Part shown: positions 33,063 through 40,722 of the stretch, piece by piece | Numbering within the stretch: position 1 is the first letter of the stretch | How the letters are laid out: each line of letters opens with the position of its first letter | Translations under genes and position numbers: made by a program | The notes under the pieces: generated by a model | Databases searched by the model: none | The model's input: only the letters and a program-made list of their open reading frames with translations | What the model was told of the DNA's origin: nothing | Source: a virus | DNA: 48,871 nucleotides | Reading direction: 5' to 3' (one strand) | IMG/VR virus record: IMGVR_UViG_3300044818_000014 | Span: 1-48,871 of that record

Positions 33063-34271
33063 GTGATCCACCTCGACGAACTCATCCCACCCGCCGACCT
33101 CGACACCGCCATCCAGTCCGGCCACATCACCCGCCGCCCACACCCCACCCTCCCGCTGTCGATCTACACGTACACGCGGGCCGCCCAGTACGAGCGCGCC
33201 TGGACTCCCGCCACCCTCCGCTGCCGTGGCCTGATCGCTGACGACAAGACCGGCGAGATCATCGGATGGCCGTTCCCGAAGTTCTTCAACGTCGGCGAGC
33301 ACGCCCACGGCAACGAGTACGCGCCGCCGCTCCCGGACGGCGAGCCGTTCGAGGTGTACGACAAGGTCGACGGATCCCTCAGCATCGTCTTCCACTACGC
33401 CAGCCGGTGGCGCGCCGCGTCGAAGGGCTCCTTCGCCAGCGAGCAGGCGCAGTGGGCGCAGCAGTGGCTCGACAGCCGGTCCACCGGCTACCTCGTGCCC
33501 AGCAATACCTACCTCGCCGAGATCATCTACCCCGGCAACCGGATCGTCGTCGACTACGGCCAGCATCAAGACCTCGTCCTCCTCGGCGCGTTCAACGCCG
33601 ACGGCCGCGAGCTCCGCCTCGACTTCGTAGCCGACGACTGGGTCGACATCGGCACCGTCGTCCGCACGTGGCCCGCCCTCCCACTCGCCGAACTACTGAA
33701 GCTCACCGAGGCCAACAGCCGCCCTGACGGCCAGCAGACGACCGGCATGCAGGCTGAGGGCTACGTCATCCGCTACGCCAACGGCCTCCGCGCCAAGGCG
33801 AAGCTCGCCGAGTACGTGCGCCTCCACAAAGTCCTCACTGGGATCACCGAGCGGGACATCTGGCGCTACCTCGGCATGCAGCTCTTCGCCGACCAGCCGC
33901 CGAAGCTCGTCGCGAAGGCCCTCGGCTGCCCCGTCGCGGAGATCACCGCGCTGGCCGACGGCGGCCGCGGCCCCCTCGATGCGCTGCTGGAGCAGGTCCC
34001 CGACGAGTTCGACCAGTGGGTGCGCGGCGTAGCCGCCCGGCTGGAGCAGCAGGCGGCGCAGCAGGCCGACCGTGCAGCCGACGAGTACGCGTCGATCGCT
34101 CACCTCGGGGCGGACCGCGGGGAGTTCGCGCGGGCCGCGCGGCGCATCGAAGACCAGGGCGTGCGTGCGGCGATGTTCCTCACGCTCGACGGCCGGCCGA
34201 CGGGCCTGCACCTGTGGCGGTCGATCCGGCCGGAGGCGTCCGCGCCGTTCGCTGCGGACGACGAGACCTGA
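33063..34271 (+). CDS. T4 Rnl1-like RNA ligase
   Basis: 402 residues, GTG start. Covalent nucleotidyl transferase motifs are visible: motif I as K101-V-D-G-S, motif IV near EGYVIRY (~232-238), and motif V with AKAK (~245). An upstream RCRGLIADDKTGEIIGWPFP segment matches the RNA ligase N-terminus. It joins 5'-phosphate and 3'-OH RNA ends using ATP; in T4 this repairs tRNAs cut by host defence nucleases. No polynucleotide kinase partner is seen in the window. The C-terminal ~120 residues are a helical extension. Confidence 0.85.
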   Translation: MIHLDELIPPADLDTAIQSGHITRRPHPTLPLSIYTYTRAAQYERAWTPATLRCRGLIADDKTGEIIGWPFPKFFNVGEHAHGNEYAPPLPDGEPFEVYDKVDGSLSIVFHYASRWRAASKGSFASEQAQWAQQWLDSRSTGYLVPSNTYLAEIIYPGNRIVVDYGQHQDLVLLGAFNADGRELRLDFVADDWVDIGTVVRTWPALPLAELLKLTEANSRPDGQQTTGMQAEGYVIRYANGLRAKAKLAEYVRLHKVLTGITERDIWRYLGMQLFADQPPKLVAKALGCPVAEITALADGGRGPLDALLEQVPDEFDQWVRGVAARLEQQAAQQADRAADEYASIAHLGADRGEFARAARRIEDQGVRAAMFLTLDGRPTGLHLWRSIRPEASAPFAADDET

Positions 34272-34348
34272 CCACGTGCACGGCCGCCGCCTGTCGGAAG
34301 CTGGGGGCGCCCGCCCGCTCATCCTCCCTCACCGATCAAGGAGCCACC

Positions 34349-35062
34349 GTGACCGACCCGACCGCCGAGCCCGACAACCCGGCCGCCTACGCCCTCGCCC
34401 GCCACATCGCCGACCACCCGCTCAGCACCGTGCAGGCCGCGTTCCGGTACCTCAACGCGGGGTTGGCGATCGAACTGCACGAGGAGCCGGACGCCCCTGC
34501 CGGGGTGGCGCCCGCCACCGACCAGACCGCCGCCGTCTGCATCTGCGGGCACACCGAGGCGCAGCACTTCGAGGACGTCTGCGTCACAGAGGTCACCGGC
34601 TGCGACTGCGGCGACTTCCTGGTTCCCGAAGCAGCCCGCGAAGTGATCGCCCGCTGGAGGACTGCGGCCCTCAAGGCACGCGCCGACCGGGCCGCCGTGC
34701 TGCGGGAAGCCGCCGACGCCGTGGCCGCCTTGGACCGCCGGAAGCTCGGCATCGCTGCCGACACGATCAAGGACGCGTGGGAGGAAGGCCGCGACGAGGG
34801 CGCCGACGAGCTGCGCCGTATGGCCGACGAGACGCAGCAGCCCGGGACGCAGGCCGACGGCTGGCACCTCACCCGCGAGCACCTCGACCTGTTCGTCCGC
34901 GCGCTGGTCAACGAAGTCGACTACGACATCCACAAGGGCTACGAGTGCGGCGAGGAAGACGGCGAGGACCACTACCCCGAGTTGGTCGCCGAGGCCGCCG
35001 AGATGCTCGACGCGATCACCGCCGAGCCGTCCGCCGCCGCGCAGCAGCCGAAGGAGGCCTGA
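34349..35062 (+). CDS. Conserved phage protein with Cys cluster
   Basis: 237 residues; GTG 34349 chosen for AAGGAGCC upstream. A Cys/His-rich patch (CICGHTEAQHFEDVC, then CDCGDF) suggests a metal site around residues 64-90. The rest is helical with an acidic C-terminus. Function unknown. It begins a cluster of small phage genes. Confidence 0.65.
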   Translation: MTDPTAEPDNPAAYALARHIADHPLSTVQAAFRYLNAGLAIELHEEPDAPAGVAPATDQTAAVCICGHTEAQHFEDVCVTEVTGCDCGDFLVPEAAREVIARWRTAALKARADRAAVLREAADAVAALDRRKLGIAADTIKDAWEEGRDEGADELRRMADETQQPGTQADGWHLTREHLDLFVRALVNEVDYDIHKGYECGEEDGEDHYPELVAEAAEMLDAITAEPSAAAQQPKEA

Positions 35063-35066
35063 CACC

Positions 35067-35375
35067 GTGGCCGCCCTCATCCTCGTCATCACCGCCATGA
35101 GCCTGATCGGCGCCGCCATCACCGCCCGCGCCGCTGGCCTCATCGGCAGCCGCACCCTTCACGGACTCATGGCCATCGCCAACGCCGTCAACCTCATCGC
35201 CGCGATCCTCACCGGCCGGACCGGCCTGGCCTCATACCTGGCCGGGGCGTTCGCGCTGTCGGTGTGGATGTGGTGGAACAGCGGCGGCGGCGACGGGACG
35301 AAGCGTCGACTCCGGTCTCTCGACCGCAAGTTCCAGGGCGTGCGCCGTACCGCACCGGCCGGAGGCGCGTCGTGA
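35067..35375 (+). CDS. Small membrane protein
   Basis: 102 residues, GTG start 4 nt after the previous stop. Three hydrophobic segments (ALILVITAMSLIGAAITARA; GLMAIANAVNLIAAILTG; SYLAGAFALSVWMWW) and a basic cytoplasmic tail. Function unknown. Confidence 0.65.
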   Translation: MAALILVITAMSLIGAAITARAAGLIGSRTLHGLMAIANAVNLIAAILTGRTGLASYLAGAFALSVWMWWNSGGGDGTKRRLRSLDRKFQGVRRTAPAGGAS

Positions 35376-35425
35376 CCACCGAGGCCATTGCCGACGGGGC
35401 GCAGCAGAACGGAGCCCGGCCGTGA
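35372..35425 (+). CDS. 17-codon micro-ORF between overlapping genes
   Basis: GTG 35372 overlaps the preceding stop as GTGA, and TGA 35423-35425 overlaps the GTG of the next gene. It could be a real micro-protein or a coupling leader that carries ribosomes to the next gene. Product is 17 residues without a recognisable motif. Confidence 0.3.
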   Translation: MTTEAIADGAQQNGARP

Positions 35426-35724
35426 TCATCCACGATGCGGCCACCGCGTTCGTCGCCGTGTACGACGCCATCGCCCTCGGCGCCCGAATCCTGTTCAGCG
35501 CCGCCCTGTTCGCCGCGATCGTCGTCGTGTTCTCCACTGCGCTCCTCATCGCACCCGGCAAGCAGGGCCAAGACGAGGCGCAGCAGGGGCCAGGAGAGCC
35601 GCACGAGGTGTCCGGCGACTCTCGCGACGCAACAGACCCCGACAGGCCCGCAGACGGGCGCACACGCCCCCGCCGCCCCCGCTGGGTCCACACCCAGCCA
35701 CTCGACTACGACGAGGCCGCATGA
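35422..35724 (+). CDS. Single-pass membrane protein
   Basis: 100 residues, GTG start. A long hydrophobic segment at ~17-44 (ALGARILFSAALFAAIVVVF) precedes a charged, Pro/Arg-rich tail. Part of the small-membrane-protein cluster. Function unknown. Confidence 0.6.
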   Translation: MIIHDAATAFVAVYDAIALGARILFSAALFAAIVVVFSTALLIAPGKQGQDEAQQGPGEPHEVSGDSRDATDPDRPADGRTRPRRPRWVHTQPLDYDEAA

Positions 35725-35849
35725 GCGCGGGCGCCGTCCTCGGCCTCATCAGCGGCCCGTTCATCAGCGCCGCCCTCTACGCCCTCCACCGAGCAGGACG
35801 CGCCCTCACCCACACCACACGCACCCACCTACGACGGAGCACCCGATGA
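35721..35849 (+). CDS. 42-aa small protein with hydrophobic N-terminus
   Basis: ATG in an ATGA overlap, 42 residues; AVLGLISGPFISAALYAL is hydrophobic, followed by a strongly basic tail. Its stop overlaps the next ATG. The coupling on both sides supports translation. Confidence 0.5.
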   Translation: MSAGAVLGLISGPFISAALYALHRAGRALTHTTRTHLRRSTR

Positions 35850-36784
35850 CCGACCGCCTCAGCGTCGACCAGATCACCAGCGATCAACTCGACCACCTGT
35901 ACGACGACCGCGACCGGCTACAGATCGCCAACCGTGCACTCAACACCGCCACAGTCGAGACCATGGAGCGGGCCGAACGTGCCGAGGCCGAACGCGACGG
36001 CGCCTACCGCGAACGAGCCCAACTCCTCGCGCTCCTCGCCGCACTCCACCCCTCAGTGATCGCACCAGCGCCCGACGTCGACGAGGACGGCTGGCAGATC
36101 CTGTACCTCCAGATCGGCGGCAAGCAGGCGTCATGGCACATCACGCCCCGAGACGCTGCCCTGTACGCCCACGTCGAGCACGTCCCCGCCGACGACCGCC
36201 GGGCACAGTGGGACGGCCACACCACAGAGCAGAAGTATCAGCACATCGGGGCCCTGGCTGCCCGGCTCTACGCCGAGTCGCGCGGGTTGACCGAGACGCC
36301 GCTGACACCCTCCGCCGAGGCCGCGCTCGACCGCGTCCGCGCACTCCACCACCCGACCGGCGTCGTCGCCGCAACCGAACACGGGAACCCGCCGGACTGC
36401 GCAGCGTGCGGGCCGAACTGCTGGCCCTGCCCCACCTACCAGGCAACCGAACCCGCAGCGACCCAAGCCACCGACACCCGCTGGCAACCAGACGTAGACC
36501 TCGACTACACCAGCCCGCCCCCACCCGCCAGCAACCCGCACGCACCACTGCGCACCGGCACCAGCCTCAACCAGCCCAAGGAGCAGCCCATGCCCACCTG
36601 CACCGCCACCATCGAAGGCCCCCACGTCCTCGACGGCGGCCCCGTCCGATGCACCCGCGAGGCCGGACACCCGGAGAACCACGTCGGCCCCGAGCGCGGC
36701 GACTCGGGCCGCACCCTGTGGAACGACCACAACGCGGGAGCCACACCGCACGACGCGAGCAGTGAGGAGGAGCCCGGTGCCTGA
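35846..36784 (+). CDS. Coiled-coil protein with C-terminal Cys/His module
   Basis: 312 residues, ATGA start. The N-terminus is a coiled coil (DHLYDDRDRLQIANRALNTA onward), the middle is a beta-rich domain, then a Cys cluster (CAACGPNCWPC) and a Pro-rich linker. The last 65 residues form a Cys/His-rich module beginning MPTCTATIEGPHVLDGG, whose ATG at 36590 has its own AAGGAG at 36578-36583. Either two products are made or this is a gene fusion that kept an internal ribosome site. Confidence 0.65.
   Translation: MTDRLSVDQITSDQLDHLYDDRDRLQIANRALNTATVETMERAERAEAERDGAYRERAQLLALLAALHPSVIAPAPDVDEDGWQILYLQIGGKQASWHITPRDAALYAHVEHVPADDRRAQWDGHTTEQKYQHIGALAARLYAESRGLTETPLTPSAEAALDRVRALHHPTGVVAATEHGNPPDCAACGPNCWPCPTYQATEPAATQATDTRWQPDVDLDYTSPPPPASNPHAPLRTGTSLNQPKEQPMPTCTATIEGPHVLDGGPVRCTREAGHPENHVGPERGDSGRTLWNDHNAGATPHDASSEEEPGA
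36590..36784 (+). CDS. Possible internal-start product, Cys/His module
   Basis: In frame with the 312-residue gene. AAGGAG lies 6 nt upstream of ATG 36590. It encodes 64 residues with CTATIEGPHVLDGGPVRCTR and REAGHPENHVG, a small putative zinc module that looks like a complete protein. Confidence 0.4.
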   Translation: MPTCTATIEGPHVLDGGPVRCTREAGHPENHVGPERGDSGRTLWNDHNAGATPHDASSEEEPGA

Positions 36785-37391
36785 CCTGCACGGCTGGATC
36801 ACCCAGCAAGTCGACGCCACCGAGGCCGTTGCACAGGCAGCAACACCCGGCCCCTGGACCGTCACGCCCGTCGTGTACGGCAAGCCGGAGGACGGCTACG
36901 GGCCGCCCACCAACTTCGAGATCACTGCACCCGACGCGGAGATCGTCACGCACGCCATGTACGAGGGCGGCGGCATCCATCGCGGGCCCAACGCCCAGCA
37001 CATCGCCCTCAACGACCCGGCCGCCGTCCTCCGCCGCTGCGCCGCAGACCGGAAGATCCTCACCGAGCACCAGCCATACGGCGAAAGCTGGGAACCATAC
37101 GCCTGCACCGGCTGCGGCTACGACGGCAGCGACTACTGCTCCACCTGGATCACCGACCACACCAACGACTGCCCCACCCTCCAAGCCCTCGCCGAGGGCT
37201 ACGGCCTCACCGAGGAGCAGCGCGCCGCGCTGGACCGGCCCGAGCCTGAACGCCCGGCGTACCCCGGGAAGACGGGTGACGTCGTCGTGGACTCGCTCTC
37301 CTCCGCGCTGATCAGCCTTGCGGTGAACACGACGCCGATGCGCAAGGTGCCGGCCGCGCTGCGTGGCCCCAACTGGCCCGGCCCGGCTTGA
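36777..37391 (+). CDS. DUF6221-like protein (longer form)
   Basis: 204 residues; GTG 36777 with GAGGAGG upstream. The pattern DLHGWITQQVDATEAVAQAA, then a Pro-Trp turn (ATPGPW), and HIALNDPAAVLRRCAADRKI matches the DUF6221 layout of Streptomyces phage and element proteins. A Cys/His-rich patch (CTGCGYDGSDYC) follows. Function unknown. A second family member is on the minus strand at 38239. Confidence 0.7.
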   Translation: MPDLHGWITQQVDATEAVAQAATPGPWTVTPVVYGKPEDGYGPPTNFEITAPDAEIVTHAMYEGGGIHRGPNAQHIALNDPAAVLRRCAADRKILTEHQPYGESWEPYACTGCGYDGSDYCSTWITDHTNDCPTLQALAEGYGLTEEQRAALDRPEPERPAYPGKTGDVVVDSLSSALISLAVNTTPMRKVPAALRGPNWPGPA

Positions 37392-37399
37392 CGGTCGTG

Positions 37400-37590
37400 G
37401 CATCCTGAACCCACGGCAAGACACGCACGCCGACCCCGGACGCGGGGGAAGGTCCTCGGGGCCCGTGTAGGACGTCGCAGGCAACTGGGACAACCGTCGG
37501 CGGCGCGCGCCGCCCGAGCCTCGCGGCCAAGGGTCACAGACCCCGCGCAGCACGAAGCCCGGCCTCCCATCTCAGGAAGGCCGGGCTTTT
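37400..37590 (+). ncRNA. Candidate structured RNA ending at a terminator
   Basis: The 307-bp gap between the DUF6221 gene and the endonuclease gene holds no ORF. It contains several stems: GTCCT/AGGAC (37452-37456, 37469-37473), the 16-bp palindrome GGCGGCGCGCGCCGCC (37499-37514), and CGCGG/CCGCG enclosing GGGTC/GACCC (37522-37547). It ends in a canonical terminator. No known RNA family is recognised. Confidence 0.35.
37555..37590 (+). terminator. Rho-independent terminator
   Basis: AAGCCCGGCCT (37555-37565) pairs perfectly with AGGCCGGGCTT (37578-37588) across 12 nt, followed by a T tail. It ends the 29.6-37.4 kb rightward transcription unit. Confidence 0.85.
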
Positions 37591-37698
37591 GCGTGTGGCA
37601 GGGGCCCCTAATCGGCAGAGATAAGCCCTCAACTACCACTATCCGTGGGACAATTGAGGCGTACGAGACCCCGGCGAGTGCGCTAACACCCCCGGGGC

Positions 37699-38187
37699 AT
37701 GGCCAACCTGAGAAAGCAGGCTGACATGGACGAGGGTATCCCTCTGCCCGAAGAACCCGATCGCATGTGCAGCGTATGCCGCGAAACGAAACCCGCAGAG
37801 GCCTTCCACCGAATGGGGCCAGGGCGTCGGCTGGCTCGATGCGCGGTATGCCGGTCTGCTACTAGGTCCGGAAAGCGCAAAGACAAGCCGAGGACAAGGT
37901 CGCAGCGTCGCGGCCAGCACCTGCGTGAGACATACGGGATTACCCCTGAGCAATACGACGCGATGCTGGCCTCGCAGAACCATGTGTGTGCGGTATGCGG
38001 TGAGAAACCGGGAGGCGGATCCCCGCTGGCCGTAGACCACTGCCACGTGACCGGCCGTGTCCGCGCTCTGCTGTGCACAGTCTGCAATTTCAAGCTCGGC
38101 GCCTACGAGGCGTTCCGAGAGCGAGCGGAAGCCTTCCTGTCGAAGTATGGGGATGGCAATCCCCTGCTGACTCATTCGTCAACCTGA
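37699..38187 (+). CDS. Endonuclease VII-type recombination nuclease
   Basis: 162 residues. LAVDHCHVTGRVRALLCTVCN is the His-Me finger/zinc motif of the T4 endonuclease VII (gp49) family, which resolves branched DNA. A second zinc pair (CSVCRETKPAEAFHRM ... CAVC) is at the N-terminus. ATG 37699 or 37726 are both possible. Flanked by terminators on each side, it looks like an independent unit. Confidence 0.85.
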   Translation: MANLRKQADMDEGIPLPEEPDRMCSVCRETKPAEAFHRMGPGRRLARCAVCRSATRSGKRKDKPRTRSQRRGQHLRETYGITPEQYDAMLASQNHVCAVCGEKPGGGSPLAVDHCHVTGRVRALLCTVCNFKLGAYEAFRERAEAFLSKYGDGNPLLTHSST

Positions 38188-38193
38188 CGAGCA

Positions 38194-38228
38194 CGAAGCC
38201 CCTACCGTCACGCTCGGTCGGGGCTTCG
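38194..38228. terminator. Bidirectional hairpin between convergent genes
   Basis: CGAAGCCCC (38194-38202) pairs with GGGGCTTCG (38220-38228); an inner ACCG/CGGT pair extends it. It lies between the endonuclease gene and the convergent DUF6221 gene and probably stops transcription from both sides. Confidence 0.75.
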
Positions 38229-38238
38229 TCGTGTGCGG

Positions 38239-38619
38239 CTACGGCCGCCACTCCTCCAGGTAGCCGGGCCGGTCCGCGTAGGGCAGCGCGAGCCGCTTCA
38301 GCGTCCGCTCGCACACGTCTACGCCCTCCTGGTAGTCCAGGCCCTTGCGGGCGCCCCAGTGGATGAACTCGGCGAGGTCGTCCACGCTGGCCCGCTTGGC
38401 GTCGATCTCCCGCAGCACCCGAGCTGGATCCCACTCCGCCATGTGCTCGCCGTACGCGTGGCGCGGCAGTACGTTCGCCAGCTCGTTCCCATTACCCAGG
38501 TCACGGATCTGCATCACGCAGTCGTCGTAGTCCCAGGTGAGAAACACCGGATGAGTGGCCCGCGCAATCCGTTCGTCCTCGTCGAGCTGGGCGCGCAGCC
38601 ACTGCACGAGATCATCCAC
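38239..38619 (-). CDS. DUF6221 family protein
   Basis: 126 residues. MDDLVQWLRAQLDEDERIAR, then EHMAEWDPARVLREIDAKRA, and a C-terminus ending LALPYADRPGYLEEWRP are the DUF6221 signature. Common on Streptomyces phages and integrative elements; role unknown. It is downstream of an HTH gene in the same leftward operon. Confidence 0.8.
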   Translation of the reverse strand: MDDLVQWLRAQLDEDERIARATHPVFLTWDYDDCVMQIRDLGNGNELANVLPRHAYGEHMAEWDPARVLREIDAKRASVDDLAEFIHWGARKGLDYQEGVDVCERTLKRLALPYADRPGYLEEWRP

Positions 38620-38621
38620 CG

Positions 38622-38888
38622 CTACTCCTCCGCGCCTTGCTCGATGTCCTCAGCGAGGATCTGGCGGACACGCCCGAAGCTGATCCCCATCTCCTTACCG
38701 ATCGCCCGGAGTGTCATCCCGCCGTCCTTCATCTCCTGAACAGCTTCCTTCCGGCGGCGTCTCCACTCCAACGTGGCCGCGTCCATGGCTGCGTCCAGCC
38801 GACGGGCCCTCTCTGCTGGCGGCGTGTCCACCGCTACAGCGGCGATGGCTTCGCGCACGCGCCGCACCTCCTCCGCCCGGTCGTCCAT
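38622..38888 (-). CDS. Small HTH regulator with tandem operators
   Basis: 88 residues; ATG 38888 has AAGGAA upstream. The C-terminal half MTLRAIGKEMGISFGRVRQI is a sigma-4/LuxR-like helix-turn-helix; the N-terminal half is helical and may dimerise. Two identical GTGTAG-N5-CTACAC palindromes lie 48 bp upstream, so autoregulation is likely. It probably also controls the divergent gene set starting at 39085. Confidence 0.75.
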   Translation of the reverse strand: MDDRAEEVRRVREAIAAVAVDTPPAERARRLDAAMDAATLEWRRRRKEAVQEMKDGGMTLRAIGKEMGISFGRVRQILAEDIEQGAEE

Positions 38889-38935
38889 GTCCGTTCCTTC
38901 CCGGGGCTGGGAGGCGGATCCGTACGTGCCGTCTT

Positions 38936-38971
38936 GTGTAGGAAGCCTACACGCGTGTAGCTTGACTACAC
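38936..38971. promoter_or_regulatory. Tandem operators GTGTAG-N5-CTACAC
   Basis: Two copies occupy 38936-38952 and 38955-38971, with a 19-bp period. Between them CTACACGCGTGTAG (38947-38960) forms a third overlapping palindrome. TTGACT (38962-38967) is a possible -35 box of a rightward promoter. Likely bound by the HTH protein encoded at 38622-38888. Confidence 0.65.
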
Positions 38972-39084
38972 AACGGCACGGAGGTTCGCCCCCGTCCGTG
39001 ATCAACAAGACGGCCCCGGCCGGAGTTCGCACCTCCATATGGCCGGGGCCTGACCCACCTTCAACCGTGACGAAGAGGCAGGCC

Positions 39085-39252
39085 GTGACCAACCGTACCG
39101 ATCAGCACGAACAGCAGCCCAGCCCCACGCACAACCCGAAGACGTGCAACCTGTGCGCGAGTCTCCGGCACCCCGCGCAGGCGAAGGACGGCCGCGCGCT
39201 CACCAAGCACCTCGCCGCCAACCCCCTCCCGCGCCAGGCGGTGGCGGCATGA
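39085..39252 (+). CDS. Small Cys/His protein
   Basis: 55 residues; GTG 39085 preceded by GAGGCAGG, an upstream GTG at 39067 is in frame. It contains TCNLCASLRHP, a Cys-x2-Cys knuckle, and a basic C-terminus. First gene of the rightward set divergent from the HTH gene. Function unknown. Confidence 0.55.
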   Translation: MTNRTDQHEQQPSPTHNPKTCNLCASLRHPAQAKDGRALTKHLAANPLPRQAVAA

Positions 39253-39455
39253 GTGAGCAGCAGAACACCGAGGTAGCCGCCTACGCCCAGGCCGCGCAGA
39301 ACTGCCGCGACATCGCCACCGAAGTCGGCGTCCCCAACTGCGACGACAGCCCCGACTGGCGCGCCGCCGAACGCGACGCCAACACCGCCTACGACACAGC
39401 CATCGCCGCTGGACACAGCGTCGACGAGGTCCTGAAGGCGGGGCGGGCCAAGTGA
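39249..39455 (+). CDS. Small acidic helical protein
   Basis: 68 residues, ATGA start. Helical (VAAYAQAAQNCRDIATEVG; DWRAAERDANTAYDTAIAAG) with a short basic end. Coupled to neighbours by overlaps. Function unknown. Confidence 0.6.
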   Translation: MSEQQNTEVAAYAQAAQNCRDIATEVGVPNCDDSPDWRAAERDANTAYDTAIAAGHSVDEVLKAGRAK

Positions 39456-39598
39456 GCGAGCCCGAGCCGGACCTGACACCGCAGCCGAACCAGATCCTCG
39501 CCGAACCCGCCACCCCCGAGCTGTGCGCGCAGGACTACGCCGACGGCGCCGACATCCGCCAGACCATGGCGCAGCAGGAAGCCCAGGTGCGCCGCTGA
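39452..39598 (+). CDS. Small acidic protein (48 aa)
   Basis: GTG 39452 in a GTGA overlap; stop at 39596-39598 overlaps the next ATG. Pro/Glu-rich N-terminus and a helical Gln-rich tail (IRQTMAQQEAQVRR). Function unknown. Confidence 0.55.
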   Translation: MSEPEPDLTPQPNQILAEPATPELCAQDYADGADIRQTMAQQEAQVRR

Positions 39599-39798
39599 TG
39601 CCGGACACCTTCAGCGGCGAATGGCACCGCCCCCGCAACAGCAAGCACCACGACCGCCAACGCGGCCACTCACAACGCCAGCTCCAAGACCGCGCCAGCT
39701 TCGACAACGAACCGCAGACCGGATGCGGCGCCCTCTTCCTCCTGCTCCTGGCCGCCCTCGCCACAGCCGCGGCAGCCATCGGGCTCGCGCTCACCTGA
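39598..39798 (+). CDS. Small tail-anchored membrane protein
   Basis: 66 residues, ATGA start. A basic, Gln/His-rich N-terminal half precedes a C-terminal hydrophobic segment (GALFLLLLAALATAAAAIGL). Followed by a strong hairpin. Function unknown. Confidence 0.6.
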   Translation: MPDTFSGEWHRPRNSKHHDRQRGHSQRQLQDRASFDNEPQTGCGALFLLLLAALATAAAAIGLALT

Positions 39799-39810
39799 CC
39801 GCCCAGACCG

Positions 39811-39844
39811 CCGGGCCCCGCGACATTCCCCCCGCGGGGCCCGG
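39811..39844. terminator. Hairpin before the DUF2637 gene
   Basis: A 12-bp perfect stem (CCGGGCCCCGCG at 39811-39822 with 39833-39844) and a 10-nt loop. No T tail, so it may be a terminator typical of GC-rich actinobacteria or a processing site. Confidence 0.5.
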
Positions 39845-39871
39845 CCCATCTCCCGCCACCGGAGCCCCATC

Positions 39872-40684
39872 GTGAAGAACCCGACCGCCGCACTCGCGGC
39901 CGGCGCCGCCATCGTCACCATCGCCCTCACCGGCGCCGCCTTCTGGCTCTCCTACGAACACCTCCACGACATCGCCAACGGCAACGGCCTCGACGGCGCC
40001 CGCGCCTGGGCCTGGCCCGCCACCGTCGACCTGTTCATCGTCGCCGGGGAGCTCCTCGTCCTCCGCGCCAGCCTCCGCGGCGCAGTCGACGGATGGGCCT
40101 ACACACTCGCCGCAGTCGGATCCGGCGGCTCCATCGCACTCAACGTGTTCGGCGTCGGCAACGGGGCGCAGCCGATGGAGTACGTCGTCGCAGCCGTCCC
40201 CCCGTCCGCCGCACTCATCGCATTCGGTGCACTCATGCGGCAGGTGCACGACGCGCTGCACCGCATCCAGACCGCAGCCGCACCCGCATCCGCCGACTTC
40301 GAGCGCGCAGCCGCACAAGCTGTCGAGGTCGCCGAGCCGGATGCGCACCCTGGGCTCGTCCTCGACTTCCACCCGCATCCGCGACCGCATCCCGCCATGT
40401 GCGCAACCGCATCCACCACAGGCCAGACCACGGATACACCCACTCCGCACTCGGAACCCGCACCCGCCGCATCCGCACCCGTCGTGCGGGAACTACCCGG
40501 CCCGGATGCGGATGCAGCCCTCCTCGAAGCCGCACGCAAGGTCAACACGAATGCGGTTGCGGAGACCGGGCAGCGCGCATCCCTGCGGCGGCTGCAAGCC
40601 GAACTGCGCATCGGCCAGAAGCGGGCGCAGCGCATCCAAGCGCAGCTCCCCGACGGCCCTGCCGCATCCGCGCGGGAGGCGTGA
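39872..40684 (+). CDS. DUF2637 family membrane protein (Spd-like)
   Basis: 270 residues, GTG start. Four hydrophobic segments in the first ~130 residues (AAIVTIALTGAAFWLSYEHL; WPATVDLFIVAGELLVLRAS; GWAYTLAAVGSGGSIALNVF; VVAAVPPSAALIAFGALM) match the DUF2637 layout, a family frequent on Streptomyces conjugative plasmids and elements, sometimes named Spd (spread) proteins. The C-terminal 130 residues are His/Pro-rich, then a helical basic region (RLQAELRIGQKRAQRIQAQL). Alanine codon GCA is unusually common, linked to the GCATCC repeats in the DNA. Confidence 0.75.
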   Translation: MKNPTAALAAGAAIVTIALTGAAFWLSYEHLHDIANGNGLDGARAWAWPATVDLFIVAGELLVLRASLRGAVDGWAYTLAAVGSGGSIALNVFGVGNGAQPMEYVVAAVPPSAALIAFGALMRQVHDALHRIQTAAAPASADFERAAAQAVEVAEPDAHPGLVLDFHPHPRPHPAMCATASTTGQTTDTPTPHSEPAPAASAPVVRELPGPDADAALLEAARKVNTNAVAETGQRASLRRLQAELRIGQKRAQRIQAQLPDGPAASAREA

Positions 40685-40722
40685 TGGATGCGCAGCCCGG
40701 CCCCGACGAGCTGCGCATCCGC
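40262..40722. repeat. GCATCC/GGATGC-rich stretch
   Basis: About ten GCATCC and four GGATGC hexamers fall in ~460 bp, spanning the 3' half of the DUF2637 gene and the start of the next. Chance expectation at this composition is below one. Spacing is irregular. It may be a protein-binding region or a by-product of unusual codon choice. Confidence 0.45.

Noticed and set aside
40262-40722. CRISPR array
   Set aside because: The repeated unit is only a hexamer, irregularly spaced and inside coding sequence.
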